From NCBI GenBank assembly GCA_020635715.1, contig JACJZG010000008.1, positions 1-64,000 on the forward strand: a stretch of DNA of 64,000 bases. The letters are read 5' to 3'. Origin of the DNA: Flavobacteriales bacterium. Lineage in GTDB: Bacteria > Bacteroidota > Bacteroidia > Flavobacteriales_F > PHOS-HE28. Positions 8,392 to 17,196 of this stretch are shown one piece after another. Position numbers and translations under genes: made by a program. The notes beneath the pieces were generated by a model. It searched no databases, was not told the DNA's origin, and worked only from the letters and a program-made list of their open reading frames with translations. Position 1 is the first letter of the stretch. Each line of letters starts with the position of its first letter.

Positions 8392-8898
8392 TCACTTACA
8401 CGGCCCATCCAGCGGCACACTTCCTTCCCAGCGGTGGCCGGCTTCCACATAGGAGAGGCTGTCACGGAAGACGGGGGTGAGGCCGTCCATGCTGCGGGTG
8501 GCGTCGCAACGGTCGGTATGCAGGGCGCCATCCTCGTAGGTGGCGAAGACGAGGTAGTGCTTGCCGGGGATGAAGTGGAAGCCGCAATCGTCCGCGTCCA
8601 TGGCGCTGTGCACAGTGGTCGTTTCGCTGGACTCGCCCTTGATGGAGCGGGTGACCTGGAAGCGGGTGCTCGTGTGTTGGATGACGTCGCGGGCCACGGG
8701 CTTGATACCGCTTTGAGCGTAGGTGGTGTCGTTGCCCAACGCGGTGCCCTCGAACACGACGCTGGAGGCGCAATAGGCATCGTCCAACCGGATGGTGGGG
8801 CAATCGCAGCCCTTGTGCAGCTTTACGTCCTGCGCGGTTGCCGCACCGCTGATCAAGGTGGATAGGAGATAGGGGAGGATGGTGTGCATGTATTTCAT
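8392..8898 (-). CDS. Secreted Cys-rich protein, possibly netrin/TIMP-like domain
   Basis: The start is the ATG at 8898, because it places a signal peptide (MKYMHTILPYLLSTLISGAA, then TAQ) at the N-terminus; upstream in-frame codons do not. The 168-residue product, mature from about residue 24, begins with a Cys-x-Cys pair (GCDCP), then an F/V-EGTALG strand, and has six Cys in total. A CxC near the mature N-terminus followed by a V-F-x-G-x-A strand resembles bacterial proteins annotated as tissue inhibitor of metalloproteinase or NTR-like; this match is weak. It is divergent from the AraC gene. No function is assigned. Confidence 0.65.
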   Translation of the reverse strand: MKYMHTILPYLLSTLISGAATAQDVKLHKGCDCPTIRLDDAYCASSVVFEGTALGNDTTYAQSGIKPVARDVIQHTSTRFQVTRSIKGESSETTTVHSAMDADDCGFHFIPGKHYLVFATYEDGALHTDRCDATRSMDGLTPVFRDSLSYVEAGHRWEGSVPLDGPCK

Positions 8899-9122
8899 GA
8901 TGGGGAAGGGACCGCAAGCATTGTACCGGGGAGAGTGTTTCACCACCCCGGCTTGTGCCGGGGCAGGCGCCGACACAGAGAAACGGAGGAATGCAGGAAA
9001 GGTGTGGCCTCAGCGCCCCGATCCGAGTAGATGGAATGACAAGTGGAGGCTATGGGAGGCCTGGTCCAACACAAGCGAGCCGACGCATTGGCCGCTGTCC
9101 GGGAAGTGCGATCTTAAGCCTC

Positions 9123-9977
9123 GTGAAAGCCATCCCGGTCCGAAGCCTGTCCACGGCGGATACCTCCTTGCGATTGTCGGATGAGTTCGACATCCGATCG
9201 ATCGACCGGGTGTTGGACGGCAAGGACATGGTGCAGGCCTTGCACCGGCATGATCACTATTTCCTGCTCGTGATCACCGAGGGGGAAGGGATGCACGAAT
9301 GTGATTTCCGACCGCACACGGTCGTGCCGCATACCATCTATGCCATGCGGCCGGGTCAGGTGCATCGCCTTGATCTTAAGGCGGGGTCCAGTGGCTACAT
9401 CGTCCAGTTCAAACCGGACTTCCTGGCTCTGGGCGACCATGGTGCGCGGCTCGTGCTTCGGCGGGCCGGTCACCTGGAAGAGGTGCGGATGGAGGAGCCA
9501 CAGTACGCCGGTCTACGGGGTCTTCTGGACCGCATCGCCAAGGCATACGACGATCGGAAGGAGGGGCACCTGCTCATCGTTCGCGCCTATCTGGGTGCCT
9601 TCCTGGCGGACCTGGTGCTCTGCGCACCCATGACGGAGAAGGGGCCGAACAGCTATGCGCGGGAGCGCTTGGAGGAATTGTTGGAGCTGATCGAGACGCG
9701 TGTGCACGACACCAAGGAAGTGGCGGCCTATGCGGACCTCATGCACCTCTCCAACTTCCAGATGAACGCCATCGCGAAGCAGGGCACGGGCCGAACGTGC
9801 AGCGAGTTGATCAACGACCAGATCATCCTGGAGGCGAAGCGTTACCTGCTCGCCACCACCGATCAGGTAGGCCAGGTGGCCGACAGGCTCGGCTATGAGG
9901 ATGTGTCCTACTTCATCCGCTTCTTCAAGAAGCACACGGGGCACACGCCGGAGGGCTTTCGGCAGAAGTCCGCTTAA
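9123..9977 (+). CDS. AraC family transcriptional regulator
   Basis: The GTG at 9123 gives 284 residues starting VKAIPVRSLS; the open frame runs further upstream but that stretch looks non-coding. The N-terminal half looks like a cupin sensor (HRHDHYFLLVITEGEG, then VVPHTIYAMRPGQVHRLDL). The C-terminal AraC DNA-binding domain has two helix-turn-helices, ending in the signature DRLGYEDVSYFIRFFKKHTG followed by TPEGFRQ. It is the first of a plus-strand group (small membrane protein, flavoprotein, DUF4386) inside a mostly minus-strand region, so these are natural candidate targets. The ligand is unknown. Confidence 0.88.
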   Translation: MKAIPVRSLSTADTSLRLSDEFDIRSIDRVLDGKDMVQALHRHDHYFLLVITEGEGMHECDFRPHTVVPHTIYAMRPGQVHRLDLKAGSSGYIVQFKPDFLALGDHGARLVLRRAGHLEEVRMEEPQYAGLRGLLDRIAKAYDDRKEGHLLIVRAYLGAFLADLVLCAPMTEKGPNSYARERLEELLELIETRVHDTKEVAAYADLMHLSNFQMNAIAKQGTGRTCSELINDQIILEAKRYLLATTDQVGQVADRLGYEDVSYFIRFFKKHTGHTPEGFRQKSA

Positions 9978-10055
9978 GTGCTGTTCGATCACGCGATCGT
10001 CCTATCCCCCCGGGTAGGCGTCCCGGTTGCTTTGTCCCCACAAACAACGCGACCG

Positions 10056-10280
10056 ATGAGAACGAAGATGAAACTACTGGCGTCCCTGAAGATCTGGGTC
10101 GTCATCTACCCCTCGATCACCCTCTTCCTGGCGCTCTTCGGCGAGCCGCTCGCAGCGCTGCCGCTGTACCAGCGCACCTTCCTGCTCACCATCTGCCTGG
10201 TGCCCTGGATCGTGTTCGCCGGTGTGCCCTTCGTGGACCGCCTCATCCGTGCCGTCTCGGGCAGGAACGCGCAAGCCTGA
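10056..10280 (+). CDS. Small two-span membrane protein (74 aa)
   Basis: Starting at ATG 10056 (MRTKMKLLASLKIW) the product has two hydrophobic helices (about 12-29 and 41-60) joined by a short loop with GEPLAALPLYQR, and a basic C-terminus. The open frame extends upstream but without a good start. It lies between the AraC regulator and the flavoprotein gene on the same strand, suggesting shared control. No family is recognised with confidence. Confidence 0.6.
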   Translation: MRTKMKLLASLKIWVVIYPSITLFLALFGEPLAALPLYQRTFLLTICLVPWIVFAGVPFVDRLIRAVSGRNAQA

Positions 10281-10330
10281 TCCACCACGACCGAACGGAC
10301 CGATGACCAGGCAACACTTCCTAGGCCTTG

Positions 10331-10357
10331 TGACCTGCGCCACATGGGCGCAGGTCA
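10331..10357 (+). promoter_or_regulatory. Perfect 11-bp hairpin between membrane peptide and flavoprotein genes
   Basis: TGACCTGCGCC (10331-10341) pairs fully with GGCGCAGGTCA (10347-10357) around the 5-nt loop ACATG. There is no U-run. It lies in the 115-bp gap before the flavoprotein start at 10396, or inside its N-terminus if translation starts at 10303. It could be a processing or attenuation site, or a dyad operator. Confidence 0.5.
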
Positions 10358-10395
10358 TGCCCCGGCTGGCACTGGCATCCTTGATCCCACAACGC

Positions 10396-11304
10396 ATGCA
10401 TGAGGACCAACACTTCGATGTGATCATCGTGGGCGGCAGTTACAGCGGCCTCGCGGCCGGCATGGCCTTGGGCCGTGCCATGCGCCGGGTACTGATCGTG
10501 GACAGCGGCCTGCCCGCGAACAGGCAGACACCGTACTCGCACAACTTCATCACCCAGGACGGTGTTCCACCGCACGCGATCGCTGCCGCCGCGCGGAAGC
10601 AGGTGGAGCGCTATACCACGGTGGAGTTCCTGAGCGGTACGGTCACCGGGGCACAGCACTGGGCGCGCGGCTTCAAGGTGAGCGTGGATACCGGTGCGAT
10701 GTTCACTGCGAAGAAGCTGGTGTTCGCGACGGGCATCCGCGATGTGCTACCCGCCATACCGGGCTTCGCCGAGAGCTGGGGCATCTCGGTCCTGCATTGC
10801 CCCTATTGCCACGGCTACGAAGTGCGCGATGAAGTGATGGGTGTGCTCGGCAACGGCGATAAGGCTTTTGAGCTGGTACGCTTGATCGCCAACTGGACGA
10901 ATGAACTGACGCTCTACACGAACGGGCCATCGACGCTGAAGGATGACCAGATGGCCGCGTTGCGCGCACACGGCATTCATGTCGAAGAGAAGGAGGTGGT
11001 GCAACTCGCCCATGTCAAGGGGCAGCTGAACGGTATCCACCTGAAGGATGGAGACGTGCATGCCATCCATGCCTTGTACGCCATGCCCGCCTTTGAGCAG
11101 CACTGCACCCTTCCGCAGGAGCTCGGCTGTGCGCACTCGGAAGAGGGATACATCCAGGCCGACGCGCAGCAACGGACCACGGTCACGGGCATCTACGCCT
11201 GCGGCGATAACACCACACGCCTTCGCACCGTGGCCAATGCCGTGGCCATGGGGACAACAGCCGGCATGATGCTCAACAAGGAGCTCGTTGCCGAGGAATT
11301 CTGA
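10396..11304 (+). CDS. NAD(P)/FAD-dependent oxidoreductase, thioredoxin-reductase-like
   Basis: From ATG 10396 the 302-residue product matches the usual size of the low-Mr thioredoxin reductase family. It has the FAD-binding FDVIIVGGSYSGLAAG near the N-terminus, ATGIRD mid-chain, the redox pair HCPYCHGYE, a second dinucleotide site (GVLGNGDKA) and the C-terminal FAD motif YACGDNTTRLRTVANAVAMG. Enzymes of this branch lacking a dedicated thioredoxin often reduce or oxidise small dithiols (compare HlpB/GliT types). An alternative ATG at 10303 would add 31 residues but spans the hairpin at 10331-10357. It is probably co-regulated with the upstream AraC gene. Confidence 0.85.
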   Translation: MHEDQHFDVIIVGGSYSGLAAGMALGRAMRRVLIVDSGLPANRQTPYSHNFITQDGVPPHAIAAAARKQVERYTTVEFLSGTVTGAQHWARGFKVSVDTGAMFTAKKLVFATGIRDVLPAIPGFAESWGISVLHCPYCHGYEVRDEVMGVLGNGDKAFELVRLIANWTNELTLYTNGPSTLKDDQMAALRAHGIHVEEKEVVQLAHVKGQLNGIHLKDGDVHAIHALYAMPAFEQHCTLPQELGCAHSEEGYIQADAQQRTTVTGIYACGDNTTRLRTVANAVAMGTTAGMMLNKELVAEEF

Positions 11305-11336
11305 TCCTGATCGACAACCAACAACCCCACTCCCAC

Positions 11337-12029
11337 ATGAACCTGAACACCATTTCCACGAAGTGGCATGCGAGCATCACCGGCCTGTTCTTCATCACTG
11401 CCACGGTCACGGCCATCATCGGCCTCGTGCTGTACAAGCCCGTGATCGACGCGGCCGACCCCATTGCAGCTGCCGCCACACATGGCACCCGTATCGGATG
11501 GGGTGCGTTCTTCGAGGCCATCCTCTCCCTTGCGAACTGCGGCACGGCGCTGATGATGTTGCCCGTGCTCAGCCTGGTCTCCGGACGGCTTGGGCCGGCT
11601 TATGTGGTCTTCCGCTCGCTGGAGGTGGTCGCCATCCTGGTCGGCGCGGTCAGTATGCTCGCCCTTGCGGGTATCGCTTCACGCACGGCAGGTGGAGCCT
11701 CGGAGTCGATGCTCATCGGACATGCCCTGATCGCGATCCATGACTGGACCTTCGTACTTGGGCCTCATTTCCTGCTGGGGGTGAACACCCTGGTGTACAG
11801 TTCGGTCTTCTTCCGCTCTGGCCTGGTACCACGACCGTTGGCCCTGTTGGGGATCACGGGCGCTTCGCTCATCCTGGTCGTGGGCGCGATCGAACTGCTC
11901 GGGGTGATCACGCCGTACTCGCTGACCACCATGGCCCTGGCCATGCCCATCGCGGTCTACGAGATGGTGCTTGCCGGACGTTTGATCGTAAAGGGATTCG
12001 ACGAGCCATCGGCCCTGCGAGGCCGATGA
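11337..12029 (+). CDS. DUF4386 family membrane protein
   Basis: The 230-residue product has about six hydrophobic segments and the features of DUF4386 proteins: an N-terminal GLFFITATVTAIIGL helix, the NCGTALMMLPVL segment, and a late RPLALLGITGASLILV helix. The family is found in many Bacteroidota and Firmicutes and has no known biochemical role. It follows the flavoprotein gene by 32 bp on the same strand. Confidence 0.75.
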   Translation: MNLNTISTKWHASITGLFFITATVTAIIGLVLYKPVIDAADPIAAAATHGTRIGWGAFFEAILSLANCGTALMMLPVLSLVSGRLGPAYVVFRSLEVVAILVGAVSMLALAGIASRTAGGASESMLIGHALIAIHDWTFVLGPHFLLGVNTLVYSSVFFRSGLVPRPLALLGITGASLILVVGAIELLGVITPYSLTTMALAMPIAVYEMVLAGRLIVKGFDEPSALRGR

Positions 12030-12070
12030 AAGCCTTCCCCGGAATGATGTAAAGCGCCACGCTGTGGACG

Positions 12071-12089
12071 CCGGGACATTTGCTCCCGG
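12071..12089 (+). terminator. Weak hairpin behind the DUF4386 gene
   Basis: CCGGGA (12071-12076) pairs with TCCCGG (12084-12089) around a 7-nt loop, 42 bp behind the stop codon. No U-run follows, so a terminator function is tentative. Confidence 0.3.
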
Positions 12090-12122
12090 ATCAACGAACA
12101 CCAACAAGCATCGCACACGATC

Positions 12123-12407
12123 ATGAGACACCTGCTGCATCTGTTCATTCTACTGTCCGGATTACTAGGTACATCCACCGCTGTATCCGCACAGGTGCGC
12201 CCCGACCAACCGGCCGCGTTGAGCCGTACCCTACCGAACTGGACCGCAATACCGGTCGAGTCGGCCGGCGGCCCGAATGGCGAGCTACTCGATGTACTGC
12301 GTGACCTGCTATCGAACAAAGGAACCGACGATGCGCAGGGATCGACCAGTCCATTCGTCCGGATCCGTTTTGGACGTTCGCTGAGCATCACCATACCCAG
12401 GAGTTGA
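12123..12407 (+). CDS. Small secreted protein of unknown function (94 aa)
   Basis: ATG 12123 opens a product with a typical signal peptide (MRHLLHLFILLSGLLGTSTA, cleavage after VSAQ), leaving about 70 residues rich in Asn, Pro, Ser and Arg. No Cys, repeats or known domain are seen. It follows the DUF4386 gene by 93 bp on the same strand. Confidence 0.55.
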   Translation: MRHLLHLFILLSGLLGTSTAVSAQVRPDQPAALSRTLPNWTAIPVESAGGPNGELLDVLRDLLSNKGTDDAQGSTSPFVRIRFGRSLSITIPRS

Positions 12408-12529
12408 ATCGACCATGGTTCCCGTCAGTACACGGTCATCTGGCAGGATGGTTCAGCACCCTCCTTGCGACAGGGTCGATCGCCCAAGGATCGCAACGAT
12501 CCACGAACGGCGGTGGGGTTCGGGCAGCC

Positions 12530-13726
12530 TCAACGCCCCACCATCACCTTCCGGGCTAGCACCACATCCTCCTGTTGCAGGCGCACGAGGTAGATGCCCG
12601 CAGGCAGGTCCGTGGCAAGCGCTACGCGACCCATGCCGGTGATCTTGCGGCTCGCCATGAGGCGACCGTGCATGTCCAGGAGTTCCAATTGGAATGCCGC
12701 GGCGCGTTCATCGGTGACGGTGACCGCTACGGTGCCCGCGAGGTCGCTGCCCACTTGCACGCCCTGCCAGGCCTGCTCTTCGGCGATGCCGGTGGTGCCG
12801 GGCGTGAAGCGCCAGAGCTCGTTGGAGGAGACGTTACCGCCGGTGAGGCTCTTCTGCCCGAACACGAGGTAGCCATGACCTCCTATGCTGAAGCAGCTGC
12901 CGTTGGCAATGCGGTCCGTGGGTAGCTGGGCATCATCGATCCAATCATCGGCGGCCGCGTCGTAGCGGAAGAGCTGCTGACCACCCAGACCACTGCCGCC
13001 TGTGTTGTACACCTAACCCACATTGCCCACCGCGGTGGCGCTGGCCTGATCGGCCACGGGGAAGATGTCGGCTATGGCGGTCCACACATCGGCCACGGGA
13101 TCATACTCCCACCAATCGCCATAGACGCCGCTGAACACACCGGCCCCCATGCCGAGGTAGCCCTTGCCATTGGCGGCGAAGGCGCATTGTGCGCGGCGGT
13201 CTTCACCTGGAAAAGGCGCTACGCTGCTCCAGGTATTGGTGGTGCCGTTGAAGGCGTACACGTTGTTGGTGCCGTTCTCCGGACCGATGTAGTAGGTGTC
13301 GCCCACCACGAAGCCGTGTGAATACGCGAAGCCGATGCCGGGCACATCCGGATGCTGTGTCCAGGTGCCAGTGGCGGGCAGGTACTCGTACACCGTGCGG
13401 GTGAACTGGATGAAGGGTGAGCCGAAAGCGAAGAAGATACGCTCCCCGATGGTGAAGCCGTCCATCCCTTCGCGCACACCGGCCGGATAATCCGGAATGG
13501 CGCTCCACGTATCGGTGGCGGCTTCGTAGGCATACATGTCCGCGACCGTGTTGTTGGTGCCTGAGAACTGCAGGCGTCCGGTGCCGGCATAGGCATGCGT
13601 GCTGTTCCCGGTGGCGGCGGCCCAGTAGCGCCCCGCGCCCGGCACGGAGGTCATGGCTTCCCATGTGGCCTGGCCCTGGGCATTGGTCACGAAGAGGAAT
13701 ACGAGGAGGAGGTGAAGGTGCCGCAT
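12530..13726 (-). pseudogene. Kelch-type T9SS-secreted protein gene with an in-frame TAG
   Basis: From ATG 13726 a signal peptide (MRHLHLLLVFLFVTNAQGQ) leads into kelch-like repeats (for example YAYEAATDTWSAIPDYP and WWEYDPVADVWTAIADI). At 13013-13015 a TAG stops the frame, and the same frame continues without shift (GTG next) through two more kelch-like units (KGYLGMG and HGYLVFG style) to a T9SS type A sorting domain (LELLDMHGRLM, then LPAGIYLVRLQQED) ending at 12530. The context NVG-stop-VYNTGG suggests a lost Tyr codon. The full reading would be about 398 residues. As read, the truncated product lacks the sorting domain and could not be exported by T9SS. A sequencing error is possible. 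Confidence 0.8.
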
Positions 13727-13814
13727 CGGTCGTGTTTCCGGCAAAGGACCGGGCGCAGACCATGCGCGTCAAGAGAACTTTAGTTAGGTCCGGCAGCGTG
13801 GGACCCGGTCCCGA

Positions 13815-14039
13815 TCAGTACACGGCCAGCACGAAGAGCGCGGACACTCCTGCACAGACGGCGAGGAGACCCAGGTCCATCCGCAGGGCGAAACGATCCC
13901 GTTGACGGCGCAATTCATCGATGGTGTGTTGGTAGCTCGCCCAATTCTTGAGGCGCGTGTTCCAGCCCCCCTGCACCGGTCCTACCAGTGCAGCACGGGG
14001 GTCGCGGGAGGTGGTGTGGAGGTGTTGGGAGTGTTTCAT
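13815..14039 (-). CDS. Small tail-anchored membrane protein (74 aa)
   Basis: From ATG 14039 (MKHSQHLHTT) the product has a charged, probably helical middle (YQHTIDELRRQRDRFALR) and one C-terminal hydrophobic helix (LGLLAVCAGVSALFVLAVY) ending at the stop. Longer upstream reading is in frame but looks non-coding. No family is recognised. Confidence 0.45.
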   Translation of the reverse strand: MKHSQHLHTTSRDPRAALVGPVQGGWNTRLKNWASYQHTIDELRRQRDRFALRMDLGLLAVCAGVSALFVLAVY

Positions 14040-14223
14040 GGCTGCGGACTTGCCCTCGGAGTGCATGGCTCGTGCCACGTGTGGGTCGCTGCGACCTTCA
14101 GGAGCCGGAACGCCCGACAGCAGCGGCCTGTGGATCAAGCGATGGATGTGGCAAGTTGATGACCGGCCCATTCCAGGTTGGGGAAGCGGCGCAACAGGAC
14201 ACCACACTCCCGGGGTGCCGACG

Positions 14224-15342
14224 CTATTCCGGTCGTTGCTTCGGCTTGCTGATCCGGAACAGCTTCGGTGGCTCCTCCATGGAGACCGTGCCCATGACGT
14301 AGCCGAAGGGGCGGATGGCGGGTACGCGGTCGCAGATCACCTTCAGGATGGCCGCGAAGGGGATGGCGAGGAACATGCCCGGCGCGCCCCAGATCAGGCC
14401 GCCCACCATCACGGCGAGGAGGGAGACCAATGCGTTCAACTCCACGCGCGAGGCCACCACGAGGGGTACGATGAAGTTGTTGTCCAGGAACTGCACGAAG
14501 GCGTAGAGAGCCAGCACCCACCATGCTGCGGTGATGTCCTGTAACGAGAGTGCGACCGCCATGGGCACCAGTGTGGCGATGATCATGCCGATGTAGGGGA
14601 TCAGGTTCAGCAACGCACCCATCACGGCGAGCAGCAGTGCGTAACGTACCCCGATCACGAGCAGACCGATCCAGTTGAGGGTGGCCACGATGAGGGCTTC
14701 GACCAGCAGTCCCATCAGATAGCTCTGCACCACGCCGCGTGTTCCCACCAGCACATCCTGCAGCACCTCCTGGTCCTTGGGAGGGAAAAGGCGCCGCAGG
14801 AACTCCAGCAGAAGGTCCTTGTAGAAGAGGATGAGGAAGGTGAAGACCGGCAGCAGGAAGAGGTAGGAGAGCAGGGCTGCCATGGTGCTGAGCGTGCGGC
14901 CGACGAAGGAGCCACCTTTCTGTTTGCTGTCCTGCTTCACATCCTCGATCACCTCGTCCACCTCCCGGCTGCGCATGTCGAAGGTCTTCTGCACCCAGCG
15001 CTCCCCGTCGCGCCAGACCTTGTCCAGGGCCTTCTCGATGCGCGGCATGTCATCGCCGAAGTTCATGGCCTGGGTCACGAGGAAATAGCCCAGTCCGGCG
15101 ATGATGCTCACGGAGAGGAAGACCGCGATGCCGATCGAGATGACCCGGTTCAAGCCTAGGTGCCGCATGGCCATGACCACGGGATTGAGCAGCATCGCCA
15201 GTAGTAGGGAGAAGCTGACGGGTAATAAGACCGGTCTTGCGAACAGGCTGATGGCCACGAGCGCCATGATACCGAGCAGGACGACGGTGAAGGTGACGTA
15301 ACGGGCCAGCGGCAGTGGTGTCCGTTCAGTAGTGGTGGACAT
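14224..15342 (-). CDS. AI-2E family transporter (PerM-like)
   Basis: From ATG 15342 (MSTTTERTPLPLARY) the 372-residue product has the family layout: paired N-terminal helices, a soluble stretch with charged helices (about 95-150), then a C-terminal bundle with the conserved NLIPYIGMIIATLVP and FVQFLDNNFIVPLVVASRV segments and GLIWGAPGMFLAIPFAAILK. Members export small molecules or ions; the autoinducer-2 link applies to few of them, so the substrate is unknown. It is monocistronic or the first gene of a minus-strand unit with the 74-aa protein downstream. Confidence 0.88.
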   Translation of the reverse strand: MSTTTERTPLPLARYVTFTVVLLGIMALVAISLFARPVLLPVSFSLLLAMLLNPVVMAMRHLGLNRVISIGIAVFLSVSIIAGLGYFLVTQAMNFGDDMPRIEKALDKVWRDGERWVQKTFDMRSREVDEVIEDVKQDSKQKGGSFVGRTLSTMAALLSYLFLLPVFTFLILFYKDLLLEFLRRLFPPKDQEVLQDVLVGTRGVVQSYLMGLLVEALIVATLNWIGLLVIGVRYALLLAVMGALLNLIPYIGMIIATLVPMAVALSLQDITAAWWVLALYAFVQFLDNNFIVPLVVASRVELNALVSLLAVMVGGLIWGAPGMFLAIPFAAILKVICDRVPAIRPFGYVMGTVSMEEPPKLFRISKPKQRPE

Positions 15343-15601
15343 GGAATGGTGGTTGGTGCCGAACACCGGAACGAAGACCGGGCCATGCCCCAACGCCCCT
15401 TCGATCGGCTCCCCAAGCCCGACCGGTTGTGGAAATTCCGCCCAATGGTCGGGCGATAACGTGGTGGGAGTGCGACACCGATGGGATGATCATCGACGCC
15501 ACCGTCTTCACTGTGGAGCACAGTAACGCCTCAGTACAACGGATGCGTAGCGTGCCAGCCACCCTCCGATCATGTCGGTGATGCCTGAGATGGTCAGCGG
15601 A

Positions 15602-16126
15602 TCAGCTCCGCTTCTTGGGCGCGGCCTTCTTGGCAACCTTCTTTGCAGGCGCCTTCCCGCTGGGACTGGACGCAGACGACTTCGCTGCTGCTTTCCGAGC
15701 CGGCTTTGGAGCTGCTGGTGCCCGCTTCGCCGAACCTTCATGCAAGGCCAGCCGATTCCCCTCGCTGTCGATGAAGAGCGCGAAGTGTCCGGCCTGGTCG
15801 CCGATGAGGGTGCGCGGCATGATGATGCGCCCCCCGGCACCTTCGATGCGCGCGAGGATGCTGTCCATGTCGCCGCCAGCGTTCAGGTAGATGAGCACGC
15901 CGCTGTCGTTGGGGTAGCAGCCGGGCCCCTGGATGAGCGCACCGCCCACGCCATGCTCGGCGGGGAAGTAGGCCATCACGAACTCGCCGTTGCGCACCAC
16001 CTCCATGTTGATGTTGTAGATGGTGTTGTAGAACGCGGCCGCGCGTATCAGGTCGTAGGCCGGTATCTCGAACCAGTTCACATAATCGGTGAGCTTCGGA
16101 TGCTGCTTGAAGGAAGGTGCGCCCAT
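15602..16126 (-). CDS. VOC (glyoxalase/bleomycin-resistance fold) protein with basic tail
   Basis: Residues 10-130 of this 174-residue protein form a single VOC module (VNWFEIPAYDLIRAAAFYN, then GVLIYLNAGGDMDSILARIE and a GHFALFIDSEGNRLALHE end), like the family often annotated as glyoxalase or enzyme-like. The last 40 or so residues are a Lys/Ala/Pro-rich tail ending KKVAKKAAPKKRS that resembles histone H1. It may bind a small molecule or metal; no catalytic set is certain. It shares a compact minus-strand arrangement with the hydrolase and aminotransferase upstream. Confidence 0.8.
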   Translation of the reverse strand: MGAPSFKQHPKLTDYVNWFEIPAYDLIRAAAFYNTIYNINMEVVRNGEFVMAYFPAEHGVGGALIQGPGCYPNDSGVLIYLNAGGDMDSILARIEGAGGRIIMPRTLIGDQAGHFALFIDSEGNRLALHEGSAKRAPAAPKPARKAAAKSSASSPSGKAPAKKVAKKAAPKKRS

Positions 16127-16130
16127 GGTC

Positions 16131-16138
16131 TGAAGATA
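16131..16138 (-). promoter_or_regulatory. Putative -7 box (TATCTTCA) of the VOC gene
   Basis: TATCTTCA on the minus strand lies 4 nt before the ATG at 16126. It matches TAnnTTTG in four of six fixed positions and is placed like the boxes at 755-762 and 3653-3660, suggesting a near-leaderless transcript. Confidence 0.3.
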
Positions 16139-16156
16139 AGGGTCAGCGATGATCGG

Positions 16157-17107
16157 TCATTCCGGGTTCTCGTTGAGCGGACGGAGCGAGCTCACCATGT
16201 GCTTCGGCACTTCGTGGGTGCGTGTCTCGTCCTTCACCTGCAACTCGCCCAATTCCTGCACGCGCTTCGGCTTGATCAGGGGTCCCAGGCTCTCGAGATG
16301 TTCGTGCTTCACGCCCGGTGTGTAGACATTGAAGTCCACCGGCCGGTCACGGAAGCTCTTGAGCGGCTGTCCCAGACGCAATACACCCAGCTCGCGGCTG
16401 CGGCGCACCTTCTCCAGGTTGATCTCGATCGGGATCAGTTCCTCGTTGTTGTCCGCCTGGTAGATCACGCGCCCTTCCGGACCGCAGACGATGCTGCGCC
16501 CGCTGCCGCCGGCATCCAGCCCGTTGATGTCGAAGAAGTAGCACTGGTTGGTGGCGGCACTGGCGCGCGCGATGCTCAGCTCGATCTCCCGGTCGATGGT
16601 CCCGGTGAGCGTGGGGTGCAGGATCACCTCGGCACCCATCACCGCGAGTGTGCGGGTGGTCTCGGGGAACCACATGTCGTAGCAGATGCTCACGCCGAAG
16701 CGCCCGACATCGGGGATGTCGAACACGCAGAATTCATCGCCGCCGGTAACACCCACTTCGTAGGGGTAGAAGGGGAACATCTTGCGGTAGCGCGTCACCA
16801 CACTGCCTTCCGGATCGATCACCGACGCGGTGTTGTAGATCCTGCCGTCCTTCTGCTCGAAGACGCTGCCTGGCAGCAACCAGATGCCGTGCTTGGCCGC
16901 CGCAGCGCACATCTTCTGCTCGAACTCCCCGGGCACCGGCCGCGCATGCGTGGTGAGCGGACCGTAGGCGCAGAGCTCGCTGAAGAGCACCATGTCCACC
17001 CACGGGTACAGGTTCATCAGGATGTCCAGCTTCAGCAACATGGCGTCCACGTTCGGTGCGGAAGCGCTCACCCGCATCTGGACCCCGGCTATCGAGAATG
17101 GTTTCAT
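16157..17107 (-). CDS. Carbon-nitrogen hydrolase (nitrilase superfamily)
   Basis: The 316-residue protein carries the full catalytic set: Glu44 in LFSELCAYG, Lys109 in TRYRKMFPF and Cys142 in VSICYDMWFPE. Enzymes of this superfamily hydrolyse amides, carbamoyl groups or nitriles. The C-terminal 60 residues are longer than in the smallest members. It follows the aminotransferase gene by 90 bp on the same strand, with an inverted repeat between, so an amidase step in amine or amino acid turnover (for example of an N-carbamoyl or omega-amide compound) is plausible. The exact substrate is not readable. Confidence 0.87.
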   Translation of the reverse strand: MKPFSIAGVQMRVSASAPNVDAMLLKLDILMNLYPWVDMVLFSELCAYGPLTTHARPVPGEFEQKMCAAAAKHGIWLLPGSVFEQKDGRIYNTASVIDPEGSVVTRYRKMFPFYPYEVGVTGGDEFCVFDIPDVGRFGVSICYDMWFPETTRTLAVMGAEVILHPTLTGTIDREIELSIARASAATNQCYFFDINGLDAGGSGRSIVCGPEGRVIYQADNNEELIPIEINLEKVRRSRELGVLRLGQPLKSFRDRPVDFNVYTPGVKHEHLESLGPLIKPKRVQELGELQVKDETRTHEVPKHMVSSLRPLNENPE

Positions 17108-17114
17108 GGATTCA

Positions 17115-17187
17115 GTTATCGGTTGTCAGTTGTCCGTCACACAGGCCGCGCAGCCTTCGTGCGACGGCCTCTCCAATAACCGACAAC
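17115..17187. repeat. Two-level intergenic inverted repeat
   Basis: An outer 13-nt pair (GTTATCGGTTGTC at 17115-17127 with AATAACCGACAAC at 17175-17187; 11 of 13 pair, one by G-U) encloses a perfect 6-bp stem (AGGCCG 17143-17148 with CGGCCT 17165-17170). It fills the gap between the aminotransferase stop and the hydrolase start. No U-run follows. Confidence 0.6.
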
Positions 17188-17196
17188 AGCTTTTCA

